Source: Rusavskia elegans (taxonomy: Eukaryota > Ascomycota > Lecanoromycetes > Teloschistales > Teloschistaceae). From it: a DNA stretch of 51,636 nucleotides. The stretch lies in contig SAUG01000191.1 in NCBI GenBank assembly GCA_011316305.1, positions 1 to 51,636 of the forward strand. The letters are read 5' to 3'. Shown one piece after another: positions 10,634 to 23,361 of this stretch (its first letter is position 1; each line of letters starts with the position of its first letter). The translations under genes and the position numbers were made by a program. The notes below the pieces were generated by a model. It saw only the letters and a list, made by a program, of their open reading frames with translations, did not search any database and was not told the DNA's origin.

Positions 10634-13600
10634 GTTCTAATTTATTAATTTAAATTTTTTTTAGCTCGGTATATATTATTTATAGTATAATTATATCGAC
10701 GTCGACGTATAGTATTTATAGTAGTTAGAGCCGTAGTAAAATACTTTAAAAAGAACTATTTTAAACTAGCGCTAAAGCTATTAAACCGTAGATTATAGAT
10801 ATTATAGATTAATTTAACGAATATAATCTATTTATATTAAAAATACTTAATAAAAAAAACTCTAGATTATCTTCTATTATTTCGGAAACCTAATCGAAAT
10901 CCTATAGTAACCTCGTCGCTAGTATATCGGGAGACTATATTATTACCGATAGCTAAATTTATTAATAGTATCCGTCTAATAGCTAGTTATAGTCTAATAA
11001 AAGTACTTCTTTGGAGATCTTTATAGATTAATTATCTAGTAGTAGTAATAATTCGAATAATCCGAACGATAATAGAAATAATAATAATAAATCCGATAAT
11101 AATAAAAAGCTTCGAGTTTTAGAAACTTAAGTAGTAGCGAAAAAAAAACCCTTTTAAAAGTATATTATAGGATAGAGGCTTTCTATATAATAGATCCGAA
11201 TTATATTCTAAATACCGATTAATCTTCTTTTAAACTAGCTATTAGATTTTCGCGAGCGCTTTAAACTTTATTAAAACTTAAAATTAAAGAATCTAAGAGG
11301 TATAGTAATAAGTTAACTTTTAAAAAATACTATAAATAGGTCGAATTCTATAGAAATTAGTTCTATAAATCCGACGTTTTATCTATTTATACGGATTAAA
11401 TTCGATAGATTTAGGACTTTATTGAAGGTTCGAAGTTAAACTATTAGCTTAAAAAAAAGAGACCTTTTATAAATAAAGATATCTTTAATAATATATTATA
11501 GAATAAGTTTATAGACTTTCTTTTAAATTTTACTACCGATTCTAAATTTTATTTATTAGATACCGCGATAAAGTATTTTTATATAATATAAAATAAAGAC
11601 TAGGATATTCTAGAATTCTATAATTTTCTTATATTATTAAAATCCTAGCTATTCTTTTTATTAGAAAAATAGTATTTAATCTTTTTTTTTTTAAGATTCG
11701 TCCGGAGCTATAATATACTATATAAATTTAAAACGCGAAATTAAAAGACTTTAGCTATAATAAATGGATAGTTTAAACTATCCGATAAGAAAATATAAAT
11801 AAAGCGACGCTAGATTAATAGTAGAATTCTTCTATTAAAAAACCTAATCTACTTCTATATAGTAAAAGGAATTCTCGAAGCTTCGAAAACCGAAGCTAGA
11901 AAGGCCGATTATAAAAAAGTTGGAATAGCGTTAATAGAGAGAATATTCCTAATATTAGTAATATTAACTCGGGGAAATATAAACGGGATAATAATTCTAA
12001 TATATATTTTATTTATAGTAGTATAGATTATTAGTCTATAAATTACTTTAAAAACCAGGACTAAAACGAAGATAATCGGAGGCCTAAGAATTTTCGTAAT
12101 AATAGTAATAGGTCTTTTAAAAAGCCTACCGTTAATACGACGAAAGGTAATCCTAGTAATACTAATTAATTAAAAAACCAAAAAGACCAGTTATAGCTTC
12201 GATAATAACCTGAAATAAGTAAATTAAAATAAGAAATAGTCTTCTAATAAAAGTATTTATTAAATTACTAGTAAAAGAGTATAGTAGAACTAAAGTATTT
12301 CTAAATCTAAACTCCTAGATTAATATCGTTTCTTAATCTTTTATTATTTAATACGACCTAGACCCTATCTAAAAAGCCGAAAAATACTATTTTTAATAGA
12401 TTGGAAATTAGCGCGCTATCTATTATAGGATATATAATTTAAACTAGATAATAATAGATAATTAGAGCCGTCGGGAAATATATATATCGCGATTCTACGC
12501 TTTAGATATAACCGATAAATATAGTATCCTTTAAGATATACTAACTTTATATTAGATATATATAGTTATAGACCTAGAGTTAAAGTAATAACGATTTTCT
12601 ATCTGTAATAAAACGATATAAAATAACTAGACAGGAATAAAATAGTTAATCTACTTTAGTATTAACCTACCGGTAGTCTTTATTTATATATTATAAACTG
12701 AGAAGTATATATTAGTATATATAATATCGATTACCGTCGTATATATAAAATCTAATAACGATACCGCCGTATAGACGAAAGCTAATAGCGCCGATAAAAA
12801 TAAAGATAATAAAAATATATAATAGCCCGAGCCGTCGATTCCGAAACCTATATATAAAGAAATTAAAACTTATAATATACGTCTAGCAGATTCTTTACCG
12901 CCGTTTAAAAATATCGATTATATAATCGAACTAGATAGGCGAAATCCGCTATATAGCCTAATTTATAGCTTATCTAAACGCGAGTTCGACGAACTACGTA
13001 ATTATCTAGATATTACTTTAAAAAAAAGGTTAAATCTATTATTTAACGTTTTTTATAGGAGTTCTAATTTTTTTTCGTACCGAAAAAAGATAGTAGTCTT
13101 CGTATATACGTCGACTATAGAGGTTTTAATAAAGTAATAATTAAAAACCGTTATCTTTTACCTTTTATTTCTAAGATCCTAGATCGATTATTAAAAATAA
13201 AATATTTTCTAAATATAATATTAAAGATACCTACTATTGAATCCGGATTAAAAAAAAGTAACGAATAGAAAACTATATTTTATATAAAATATAGATATTT
13301 TGAATATCTTGTTATATCTTTTAGTTTTACTAACGTACCTATAATATTCTAGACCTATATTATTCGGGGTTCAGAAAAACTAGTTAATATATATTATATA
13401 GTCTATCTAGATAATATTCTAATCTTTTCTAATTCGAAAAAAGAATATTAGAAATATATTAGATAAATCGCTCGAAAGTTTTATAATATATAGCTATATT
13501 TTAACTTTAAAATATATACTTTTAATATTAAAAGTATAGAGTTTTTAGGCTTTAATATATCTATAGAAGATATATTAATAGACCTAGAATAAATAGTAAC

Positions 13601-16140
13601 TATTAAAAAATAGCCGGTTACGAAAATTTATTATAAAATATAAGTTTTCCTAGAATTTATAAATATCTACCGGCGCTTTATTTATTAATATTTTCGGATT
13701 ATAGCCTTTCTAAATAGTTTACTTATAGGAAACGTAGCTAAAAAAAAAGTCGGAACCGTTTCGCTAGACTATCGGAACCTAAAAGACTTTTAAAAAACTA
13801 AAATACGTTTTTAATACTACCGGGGTATTATAGTATTTCGATCTAGAAAAAAAAATCTATATTAAAACTAAAAAATCTAGAGTTAAACTAGCTAGAATTA
13901 TATTTTAATCTAATAAAAATAGTCGCTAGCGTCTAGTCGCGTTCTAGTCGAGAAAAATAATTTCTACCGAACGTAATTACGAAATCTATAATACGGAATT
14001 ACTCGCTATTATTAAAGTCTTTAAATAATAGAAATATTACCTCGAAGGTACGAAGTATATAGTTAAAGTCTAGATAGATTATAATAACCTTCGGGGATTT
14101 ATAAAAGTTAAAAAATTTTATATTCGATAATATTACTAGATTATTAAGTTAGCTACTATAGATTTCGATATTTTCTATCGTCTAAAAAAAATAAATCCAG
14201 CTAATCTATTATTTAAAAGGCCGGATTATAAAGATCTTTAATTTTTAAATCTAAATAATATTACTTATATTTTAGTCGAAACTAAATTTTACTAGCTATA
14301 AATCTAGTAGCGAATCGTTTACTATATAAAAGGTTCGAATTAATAACGTTTTATATAGGCGTATAACTACAAGGCTTAAAAAACTTTTAATAAAGCCTAA
14401 AAATTCTAAAAATAATAGAATTAACTTTCTACTACTATAGAAAGAACGCGATATAATTTATATATCGAGATTACTTCCGGGTATAATAGACCGCCGACGC
14501 GGTAGTAATAGATTAGTACTATTTCCGATAAAAAATCCGATAATAAAATAAACCCTATCGCTAGAAATATATACTATAGTCTAAGTATCTTATATTAATT
14601 AGTAAAGAAGGCTACTATTAGTAAAGTAGTTTATAGTAAAATAACTTCTAGTATACGCGATATATTTATCTAGTTTAAAACTCGAAACGCCGATATTTAG
14701 AAGCGTATATAGACTATTAAATATAAAAAAAAAAGCCAGGCTATAAAGTATAGAAGTAGAGACTGGTTTTTTCTTTTATAAAAAGCCCGTATATATACCC
14801 GAAAACGAAGTACTATATATAGAACTTCTAGTAAAATACTATAATAATTCTATAGCTAGATATTTCGAGTATTAGTAAACTTTATTATTTATTCGTCGTA
14901 GCTATAGCTAGCCGAAACTATTTAAATATTTTAGAAAGTATATAGAAACGTATAATATCTATTAGCGAGTTAAAATTTATAAATATAAACTATATAGGAA
15001 GCTTTAGAATTTCCTATATTTTATACGGCTATAGAAGGAAATAGTAATAGACCTTATTACTAGATTACTACCTGTTCGATATTTTCGAAATATTATAGAC
15101 TTAGTACTAGTAGCTGTCGATCGATTTACTAAAATAGCGAAGTATATCCTATATCGTAAAATAATTAATATAAAGGATCTTATTAAGTTTATTATCGATA
15201 AACTTTAATATAAAGGATTTATTTCTAATAGGATTATTAACGATAGAAATTCTTTTTTTATAAACGAATTCTAGTTAAAGGTCTATTATTATCTAAAGAT
15301 TAAATATTTTTTAAATATTATATTTTATTTTTAAACGAATAGACAGATAGAAAGATAGAGTTTATTACTAGAATATTATCTTAAATATATATTTATAAAA
15401 AATAAAAGAACTAGGCTGAATTTCTATTTTTAATTAAATTCGTTTATAATAATAGCGAATATAATATTATAAAGATATTTCTTTTCGAAGCGCTAATAGG
15501 TTATAATCTTAATATAAAATTCGAAAATGTTAAAAATAACGTCGTAAAGAGAAAAATAGTAAATACGAAAGTACTAGTAGTAAAAGGAAGAATTATAAAT
15601 CTATAAAAAATATATAAATCGATATATATAAATTAGAAAAAAATTTAGATAAACTAGGCTAAATACTATAATAAAAAATATCTACCGATAGAATATAAAG
15701 TTAGTAATTTAGTACTATTATCAATAAAAAACCTAAAGTTTAAATAAATAAAAAAGATTATCTCTAAATTTATAGATTTATATCGGATTTCGAAATATAT
15801 AGATTTTTAAATTTACCGGTTAGTTTTTTTAATTAGATCGAAGATTTATAATACCTTTTATATATCTTTATTAGAAAAATTCTATTACTATTAAAATAGC
15901 GAACTACTAGAATATCTATTACTAGAATTTATTAATAATAAAGAGAAATAGGAAGTAAAAGTTATTTTAGACAGAAGATTTATAAAATCTAAAAAAGGCG
16001 AGGATCTAAAAACTAAATATCTAATTAAATAAATTAGTTAGTTAAAAAAATATAATTTTTAGTAGCTATAAAAAAACCTTAAAAATATTTAGAAATTTAT
16101 CGAGATATATAATTAGAATAACCCTCTAATAAAAAAATAT
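10634..16140 (+). pseudogene. RIP-ruined gag-pol polyprotein of the chromovirus
   Basis: Reading through stops, the plus strand shows a decayed gag zinc knuckle at about 12000-12045, with Tyr codons at CCHC positions (TGY to TAY). RT has PKKDSSLR...VDYRGFN (about 13080-13140), F-FTNVP (about 13320) and YLDNIL (about 13402-13422; Asn where the second catalytic Asp is usual). RNase H shows EIYNTELLAIIKVF (about 13983-14028). Integrase shows LVLVAVDRFTKIAKYI (about 15100-15150). At about 15940-16125 a WEVKVILDRR...YLIK...NLKNI.KFIE pattern matches a C-terminal chromodomain, which in chromoviruses guides integration to marked chromatin. Nearly every former CAG, CAA and TGG codon is now a stop, so no protein can be made. 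Confidence 0.85.
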
Positions 16141-18061
16141 AAGCTAAAATATAAAAAAGATAGAATTTAACGAAAATAAACTATAATTATAGGTATTAGA
16201 CGTTTAAAGAATATACGTATAATATATACATCTAGAAGTAGATATTAATAGTTAATATAATTTATTTAAATTACGTTATAAAGTCTATAATATCTAGATT
16301 TCTTTTTACTATAATACAGATCGTATATCTATCTTTAGATATCTACGTCGATATAATCGAGCTAGTTTTATAGTAAATTTCTATTCTGAACTATCTTTCT
16401 AATCTATTATAGGCGGGAGAGATAGTATAGAAAAAGTAATCGCTTTTAATATTACCGAGAAGACGGTTTATAGAAACTTATAGATCGAATTAAAGGTATC
16501 GAAAAATATTAGACTATTTATTAAAAAAACTATTTAAAAGGTCGGGATATTAGTAGTCCTAATCTCTAAAAATTAGAATTCGGATACTTCCGGCGCCCTC
16601 GAAACTATATACGAGAAAGTTAATAGAAACTATAATAGAACGATAGATAATAAAACTTTCTCTTTAATAATATATAGAAACGTAACTCGATATAATTTAT
16701 TATTATCGAAGTTATTAAAGGCGTAGAACCTATTTAGAGGAATTACTAATCGGGGAATTATTTTATATAAAAAGACTTCGATAATAGCAGATATAGATTA
16801 CTCGATTGTTAGTATCGGATATCCTACTATAGACGTTCGAGTTTAAATAAATCTATCTATTCTATCTTCCGAGGTTTTATAAATAGTACTAGAGAGATAT
16901 ATAATATTCATATCGTTTTATTACTAAAGGTACTATAATTTATAGATCGTTAGCCGATTCTATAATAATATATTAGCGATTAACTATCTCGCGTAGAAAA
17001 TTATAGATAATATCTAAAGACTTTATACCGAAAAATAGATATAATATAGTAGTAGAACGGGGTATTATAATAAATATCTATACCGCCGTCGGGGTACTAA
17101 TAATATCTACCCCGAAAAGTAGAAGCCTAGATACTACCGGCGGGGTAGAACTTTTATAATAAAAATAAAAGATAAATAGAGATAGAAATAGTAAAGTAAA
17201 ACTATATAAAGAGCCGAAATCGTAGAACGGTAAACTAGAAGAAATAGGTACTATAGAAAGTTACTAGAATTTAAATTCTTAGATATCCGTTTCTAAAAAA
17301 GCCTATCTAATTTATATAGTAGTATTTTTTCGGATTAAACTTTTATTTGTATATTCGCAGGCGTTAAAGCGTTAGATTATTAAATTTAAAATTTCTATAA
17401 AATACCCTAGGGTATCGGAGTTATAGATAAAATTATAAAATATCGTATTAGAAGCCGAGATCTAATTAAAGACGCTTATAATATCTATAATAAACTTCTT
17501 TATAACTTTATACAGCTCTTTATCGTTTTATACTATAAATCGGCAAGCGCTAATTACTTATTAGACGGCCGTATCGGAAATATAAAATATCTATTATATT
17601 AATTTTAAAGTAATATAATAGAGATAGCTATACGGTTTTCTAGTCTAAAAGTTCTTTTCTATCTTTATAGTATTTCTCGCAGGTATTAGTAAAATAATCT
17701 TTTATATATTTAAAAATAGGACGTAAACGAATAATAGAACCCCTATTATTTATAGCGTAACGAAAGTAACTAATATATAGGTGTTAAAATATATTTACGT
17801 ATATAATAGATAGAAAAACTCGTATAGACGAAAAAGAAATATTTAAATAAATAAGTTATAGAAAATCACAACTCCTATAAAGTAAAGTATTACTATATTA
17901 TCGCTAGCGCGTCGGAACTATATCGCTCCGAGCGTTTATTTACTATTTAGAATCCTCGAACATTTACGTTAGGTTCGGGTTCGATTATATTTATTAAAAT
18001 TTTTATCTAATATTATTAAATAACTATTTATATATAGATATAAATATAGTATATACCGGCG
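16141..18061 (+). other. Unassigned 3' interior of the chromovirus
   Basis: This 1.9-kb stretch lies between the chromodomain and a tandem repeat. It contains GC-richer patches (for example about 17050-17150, around a repeated CCGCCGTCGGGGTA-like string) that might be remains of a further reading frame. I recognise no domain. Ordinary chromoviruses usually end soon after the chromodomain, so this is extra sequence or a fused unrelated repeat. Confidence 0.4.
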
Positions 18062-18370
18062 TGTATAGTATATTCCTTCGAGAATATATACTAAAATAGA
18101 GATATAGTTTTTATTTAATAGTACTATAATATAATAGTAATACGTTCCGGATTATATCGTAAATTCTAGAAAATCTATATTCGAACTATAGTAATACTGT
18201 TATTTTTTTAGCAATATTATAGTATACTCCCTCGAAGGTATAGATTGAAATAACGTTCTATTATTACTTAACGGTACTATAGTATAATAGTTAGTTTAAC
18301 CGTATTTATATACGAATTCCGAGAAATCTATATTCGATTTATAGTAGTACTTTTATTTTTAATTTTATAC
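18062..18370. repeat. Tandem repeat, 2 x 154 bp, before the 3' LTR
   Basis: The strings TAGTATATTCCTTCGAG (18066) and TAGTATACTCCCTCGAAG (18220) start two units 154 bp apart. The later parts of each unit (GAAAATCTATATTCGA and GAAATCTATATTCGA) also line up. The units differ mainly by transitions. Tandem repeats in the 3' untranslated region of LTR elements are known in plants and fungi. Confidence 0.7.
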
Positions 18371-18571
18371 TAGTATATATCTTTATAGCTAAAATATCGC
18401 TATATATAGAAAGGGACCGATTATAATAATAGTTAAAAAGTAATTCTTTTTTTTATCCTTTTAAATTTTTATAGCTAACTATAAAGTTAATAGATTTATT
18501 TAATAAATACTATAAATATATAGACAGATATAATATAATATCGGAGACGATATCGCTAAAAAAGAAGTAAT

Positions 18572-18811
18572 TATAAGATATTAAACACGTTATATAGGCT
18601 TTAGAAATATAATTACAACGTTCAGAAATAAAGCTCGCTGCCTAGTTGCTAGAACGTCGCTAGCGTATTAGATCTCGATCCTTTTCCGTTTTCTCTCTTT
18701 CTTTATTACTAGACTATATCCTAGTCTTTCCAGAGTATAAGTTAGTTCTATAATATATCTTTCGTCTGGTCTATAATTATATACTGTTCTAGGAATATTC
18801 CCGCTTTAACA
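18572..18811 (+). repeat. 3' LTR of the chromovirus
   Basis: This is the partner of 10394-10633, same 240-bp length. It keeps the CA end (TTTAACA) and is less decayed in places, for example TCTTTCGTCTGGTCTATAAT. It is followed directly by the AGTAT target duplication. Confidence 0.9.
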
Positions 18812-18916
18812 AGTATAAATTCTGCTACCGTATATTTAATACTGGTATACTAACGCTTGATTTGCTTACCGAACCACTGGTTCACCGGGTACTAAAACCA
18901 AAATAAATAACTAAAT

Positions 18917-20130
18917 AAATAGATCAGGCTTTTCCAGCGGGAGACAATTTATTTTATTAAATAGAACGATCGTGGTCGACGCTGGGGAATTGGTTGGCTC
19001 TGTGGATGGCCGGAAGTGGTGGTCGAATCGGTCAAAAGCTGCTGCATCCGGCCACCGCCATTGTATTATTATTGATAACACTGTCAACCAACTATCATCG
19101 ACAAACGAGTGTAGTCCAGATCGTCTTGACACTGTAATATTTTAGGCTTGCTTCCCCCGGTCCCCTCCTGGTTGACATATGCCTCACGTACGGTGGTCGA
19201 TGGGATTCATGCCGATACCTTGTGATCTGGTGCCAGCCAAAGGCGGCTACCCCGCCTCATGGCGAGATACAGGTGCGTCGAGCTAATCGTTCGACATCAG
19301 ATTCTCGAGACAGCTTCGTGCACGACATGTGTCAAAGTCCGCTCGGCGTAGATATGGCATTTCGTGGCCCCGCGGCGGAGACAGCGATCAGTGTCCAATC
19401 GTACGACAAGGTGTCTGGACAGGAAAGAGACCTACCCATCCCAACGAGCCTGCGTAGCGGGAGCGCCAGAAAAGCATTGGCGAACAAAACGCGTATTCTC
19501 CAATTCAGGAGAGAAACGATCAAAAATTGGGACGGTAATCGAATGATGGCATATGCGAATGAGGAATGGCCTACGCTTTTAACCATAAGCTTCTTTAGCT
19601 CTGATGCGCACGATCTAAAATTCGCTGAAAGTCGGCTAGATAGAACTCGAAAGGTCGATGAAAAGTAATCTGTACATTATTGTGTATTTAGCCACTCGAT
19701 TAATCTGTTCGTGGTCTTGGGAATCGCTGGTACACTTAATCAGTCATCCGTAAAGCGCTGTGATCGACCTCAGCGGAATCAGGTGCAAGTTCCAATAGCC
19801 TTTTGCGGTGGCAGTTACCGTTACCCCAATCCTTCGCGCAATTATCTCCAGGAATACATTCCCACCCACGGTCTAAAACTTTCAGGATGACAGGACAGAT
19901 ATTAGGGTAGGACCCGACAAAAAAGCCGCGGATATATTGGTAAGAGATATCGTGCGATAGGAAGCTTAGAAATGGCTCTGGAAAGTATCAAGGTATATGC
20001 TAGGATAGGAAGGAAAAGAGTGTCCGTAGATATTACGCCAATCTTGTAGAATCGTGTAGATATAAAATATCGGGGCCAACGCCAAAGTTTGTTATTGAAG
20101 ATAATTGTAAGCAGCAATTTGGCCGGTCAG
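18917..20130. other. Normal-composition island, no gene recognised
   Basis: The 1.2 kb between two RIP blocks has normal CA and TG frequency, so it is probably single-copy. The longest plus-strand open stretch ends at 19668 and could start with ATG at 19327 (114 codons, MCQSPLGVDMAF...). It has no motif I recognise, and two other frames across 19330-19590 are also open, so codon bias does not single one out. A short minus-strand frame (19132-18911) is equally unconvincing. It may be the remains of one gene or an intergenic segment. Confidence 0.3.
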
Positions 20131-21890
20131 ATTTTTTATTAATAATAAACTAAAGTCTATAGAAAATTAAAATACAGAAGGTAGTAGTAGTCGCTAAAAC
20201 CAGCTATTAAATCTAATAAAATAAAAGGTTAACTATATTAGATAAATACGGAAAATCCCGTAGAACTTTATAATAGAAAACCTTTTTTAAATATTCGAAG
20301 CTATTAAATAGTAATTCTTTTTTATATTTATACAATTTATAAAAATTATATCGCTATCGATTATAAATTGAGTTCTATATATTCTACTAATTTTTATTAC
20401 TTCCTTTTTATTCGAACTATTTAAATTAAAAAAAGATAAAATAACGTCGAAATTAGCGTATAATATATTTGATATAAATTTCGTATTTAAATATTAATTT
20501 AACGTAATTTTCTAATGAAATTTCGGAAATATTTTAGTAAATCCGTCTATTAAAATATTTATAATAAAAGTTTATTTATTAATAATATATTTTCTACGAA
20601 TTTTTTGACGTAGTTAATAATAATAAATATTTATATAACGAAATATATTTATAAATTATAAATTCGTATTTTAGAAGATTCGAATTATCTATATATTATT
20701 AGTTCAAATTTAAAACGTATATTCTAAATTTAGCAATAAAATTTCTAAAAGTTTATTTTATTATATAATTTCTTTTTCGGCGGATATAATTCCGAGAAAT
20801 GCGATTTCCGTAGAACTAAATATAATCGTCTGTTATTTAAAATCTTTCTAATCGATAATACCGTTAAATAGTTTAAAGCCGTAGTTCTACGAACTATATC
20901 GAGTGTTTAGATTATTAGCGAATAATAATCGATAGTCAATTATCAATTTTAAACAATTAAAATAATTAAAAAAAAAGGGTTATAATTTTAGAACACCATT
21001 ATATTACTAAAAAATACCATTGCCTATATGAAATATAGTATACCAGAGTTAACTAATTAAACTCTTTTATTATATAGAGTTTACTTTTAGTATTTAAGTA
21101 TATTCTACGTATATAAAGCAAAATTCTATTTTATAAATAATTGAATCGAAAATCTTTTTTTTTATATATATATTATAACTATATATTATATATTAACTAC
21201 GCTAGCGGTAAAGTTAAAACTTCTAGATCTAATAGCGGTATATATTTACTATTAAATCTAAAAAATTTTATTATACGCGAATATGATTAGATATATAGTA
21301 TTTCCTCGATACTATTAGTTTCGATCGTAAAAAAGGATCTAAAGCGTTTATACTACTAAAAATTATCGAAAATATATTTATCTCCGTAGTTTCCTTCGAT
21401 ATAAAGTCGATAATAATTAAAGGTAAACTCTATATAAATAAAGGTTTTATTTGGTTAATACGGGTATACTATATCTAATTAGACAGTTTTATTTTTCAAT
21501 GATTTCTATAGTATTTGTTAGTGATTATATGGTATCCCAGGATTATGATCCAAAAAAAAAATTCCATCTTTTTGGCTGCTAGACGTATAGATTATATCCA
21601 TCTACAATTCTTTGTCCCGTATCTCTATTAATATCCATTTACTATAAAATATAATAGTCTATATTCTATTATATTTCTAAAAAAATTTTTATTGAATTTT
21701 GAAAAGAAATTTCGATTTTACGAAAAGATCTAGCTCGGCCGATCGGTATTAATATTAAAAAAAGAAAAGAAAAATACGTAGATAGTTTATATTTCTGATT
21801 CGATTCCTAATTAAAATATAGACCAAATCGTTTCAGTAACCAATAATCCGCGTGGAAAAGCCGAGGTCAATATTGTATCAACTCTTTAAA
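20131..21890 (-). mobile_element. RIP-mutated Ty1/Copia relic, minus strand
   Basis: The block is AT-rich with CA and TG scarce. On the minus strand, about 20860-20480, it reads as a Copia-type RNase H: a KQT..FSSTE block (SSTE at 20817-20806) followed by an A.EIIWYNKLLE-like helix, then a degraded D.R..YI and a DGFTK..PK end. This is the usual order at the C-terminus of Copia pol. Farther right (20900-21890) I see no motif. The string TTAACTACGCTAGCGG at about 21193 resembles one at 2040, which hints at another shared repeat end. LTRs were not found by eye. Confidence 0.55.
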
Positions 21891-21954
21891 AGTAGATTCC
21901 TACGAGCGCCTCTAATATCCCGTTATTTCTTTTCATTTGTCTTTCATCGGAAGC

Positions 21955-23361
21955 TTAGAATGTAAAGGGGAACATCTGCTTCCGCAACTGTTCGTCTTCG
22001 TCGCGATGACGTTTCTGAAGGTCCTGAATCTTCAAATCAGCAGCCGTTTGCTGTCGCCGTCTAGCTTGAATTTCGGAGACTTTTTGCTTCGTTAGTTCTG
22101 TGATCTCTCTACCTTTGGCCGCTATAATTTGCGCGTAGTTTTTGGCTTCGACCTCTGCTATCCTGCTTCCCCTCGTTAGATCTGTATTCTCCTTTTCTTT
22201 GGCTGCTATGGTCCTCTGATGTTCTTCGATTTTCGACTCCATCGTCTCGATTCGCGTCGTTAGCTTGACTACTTCTCCACTTTTGGCTATAATGGTTTGC
22301 TTGAAGTCCTTAACCTTGATTTCTGCAGAGTCGATTGTATCTTGCTGTGCTATAACGCGTCCTTCAAAATAAGCAGTCTTCATCTTCTCGGCGAAAAGAG
22401 CGTCAGAAAGCTTGGAGATTTCTCCCTTGAACTCGGAGATTTTTCCCTTGACGTCGGCGATTTCATCCGCCTTAGTTGCGAGGACAGTCGCATGTCGCTC
22501 GGATTCGATCTCATGCGCCTTGAATTCATCTCGTTTTTCTCTCTGAAGGGTCTTAACCCACTGTGTTTGTGCCGCAAGTTTGGTTTCCAGACCTTCAATC
22601 TCTTTCGCGTTGATTGATAGAAGTTTAGCTTGTTCCTTGATCTCCGTCTCCTTTGCGTCGATCTTATTCCGGTGATTCTGTTCATTTAATACCCTAAAAC
22701 TTTTAAAAGTCTCGTGTAGACTTGTTGTCAACCCGGAAGAGAGGTACTTTTCAAGTAACTTAACTGTCATAGCCTCCATCTCTGTATTATTTCTTTTAAT
22801 AGTATATTGCTGCTCCGAGACCTTTTTCGTTAGATCCTTGATAGTCTCTTCTCTAGTAGCCAGAATAATACTGTTTCGTTTGCACGTATCTTCCAGCTTG
22901 ACCATTAGATCCTCGATAATTTCGTCTTTCTTAGCCAGGGTAACTTGATGTTGTTTCATCTCATCTTCCAAGTCGACTCGATCACGGTCGCTGGATGTTG
23001 GAGCGAAGTTGAAGATATTCGTCCTGGCTTGCTGGGGCGAGGAGGCAATCAAACCCTGGCCGAATATGACACCCGAATTAGGCTTCGAAGCTGGTGGGAC
23101 TTGGCTGGCGGAGCTGGTGACAGAAGATGGTGTTGGCTTATCTTCTCCGGCGGTTGCGTATGGGGACTCAGGGGCCAAGGCGTGACTTGGTACCCTTTGC
23201 CACGGAGTATTTGAGTACGTTGGAGGATGATCCGCAGAATTTACTCGAGAAGAACGATTGCGACCGTCGTAAACAGCAAGTTGAGCCTGGAGACCTCGAC
23301 GTGTTGAAGCAAACGACCGTGTGTAGCTTTCCTGCCTAGGGTCCATAGGAACAGGAGACAT
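21955..23361 (-). CDS. Long coiled-coil protein, uncharacterised (468 aa from the chosen start)
   Basis: This is the longest uninterrupted frame in the window. I chose the ATG at 23361 because its context (CAACCATGTC) is good and composition changes there; the frame stays open upstream, with another ATG at 23487 preceding a hydrophobic stretch (MSFVHYTCSGYKYLSMFLTS), so a longer membrane-anchored form is possible. The first 110 residues are Ser/Pro/Gln-rich and disordered in character. The rest is a near-continuous charged coiled coil built from about eight loose copies of (I/L)xAKxxEIxxLxxK(I/V). It ends KQMFPFTF. There is no enzyme motif. Its role could be scaffolding or cytoskeletal; this is inference from shape only. 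It lacks RIP-type stops although it lies 60 bp from a RIP block, so it may still be expressed. Confidence 0.7.
   Translation of the reverse strand: MSPVPMDPRQESYTRSFASTRRGLQAQLAVYDGRNRSSRVNSADHPPTYSNTPWQRVPSHALAPESPYATAGEDKPTPSSVTSSASQVPPASKPNSGVIFGQGLIASSPQQARTNIFNFAPTSSDRDRVDLEDEMKQHQVTLAKKDEIIEDLMVKLEDTCKRNSIILATREETIKDLTKKVSEQQYTIKRNNTEMEAMTVKLLEKYLSSGLTTSLHETFKSFRVLNEQNHRNKIDAKETEIKEQAKLLSINAKEIEGLETKLAAQTQWVKTLQREKRDEFKAHEIESERHATVLATKADEIADVKGKISEFKGEISKLSDALFAEKMKTAYFEGRVIAQQDTIDSAEIKVKDFKQTIIAKSGEVVKLTTRIETMESKIEEHQRTIAAKEKENTDLTRGSRIAEVEAKNYAQIIAAKGREITELTKQKVSEIQARRRQQTAADLKIQDLQKRHRDEDEQLRKQMFPFTF

Larger units (their letters stand above)
10394..18811 (+). mobile_element. Ty3/Gypsy chromovirus-type LTR retrotransposon, RIP-mutated, structurally complete
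   Basis: Two 240-bp LTRs, 10394-10633 and 18572-18811, bound an 8418-bp element. The pentamer AGTAT stands on both sides (10389-10393 and 18812-18816), a perfect target-site duplication. Copy 1 of the host repeat, at about 810-835, shows the unoccupied site. A purine-rich AAAAAAGAAG precedes the right LTR as a decayed polypurine tract. The order gag, protease, RT, RNase H, integrase, chromodomain runs on the plus strand. About 2.4 kb between chromodomain and right LTR is unexplained. Confidence 0.9.
9566..18916. repeat. Dispersed 0.93-kb repeat, copy 2, split by an LTR retrotransposon
   Basis: The parts 9566-10388 and 18812-18916 together equal copy 1 (1-925). The left part starts in an AT run directly after the last readable codons of the Crinkler-type gene, so this insertion probably cut that gene. 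The right part again carries GAACCACTGGTTC and ends in the A-rich tail at about 18916, after which composition becomes normal. The interruption is the chromovirus at 10394-18811. Confidence 0.75.

Noticed and set aside
10394..18811. Functional retrotransposon
   Set aside because: Catalytic residues are altered and stops are dense, so it cannot make an active polyprotein.
19222..19668. 148-codon plus frame
   Set aside because: It begins with GTG, not ATG, has no motif, and competes with two other open frames, so it is not called as a gene.
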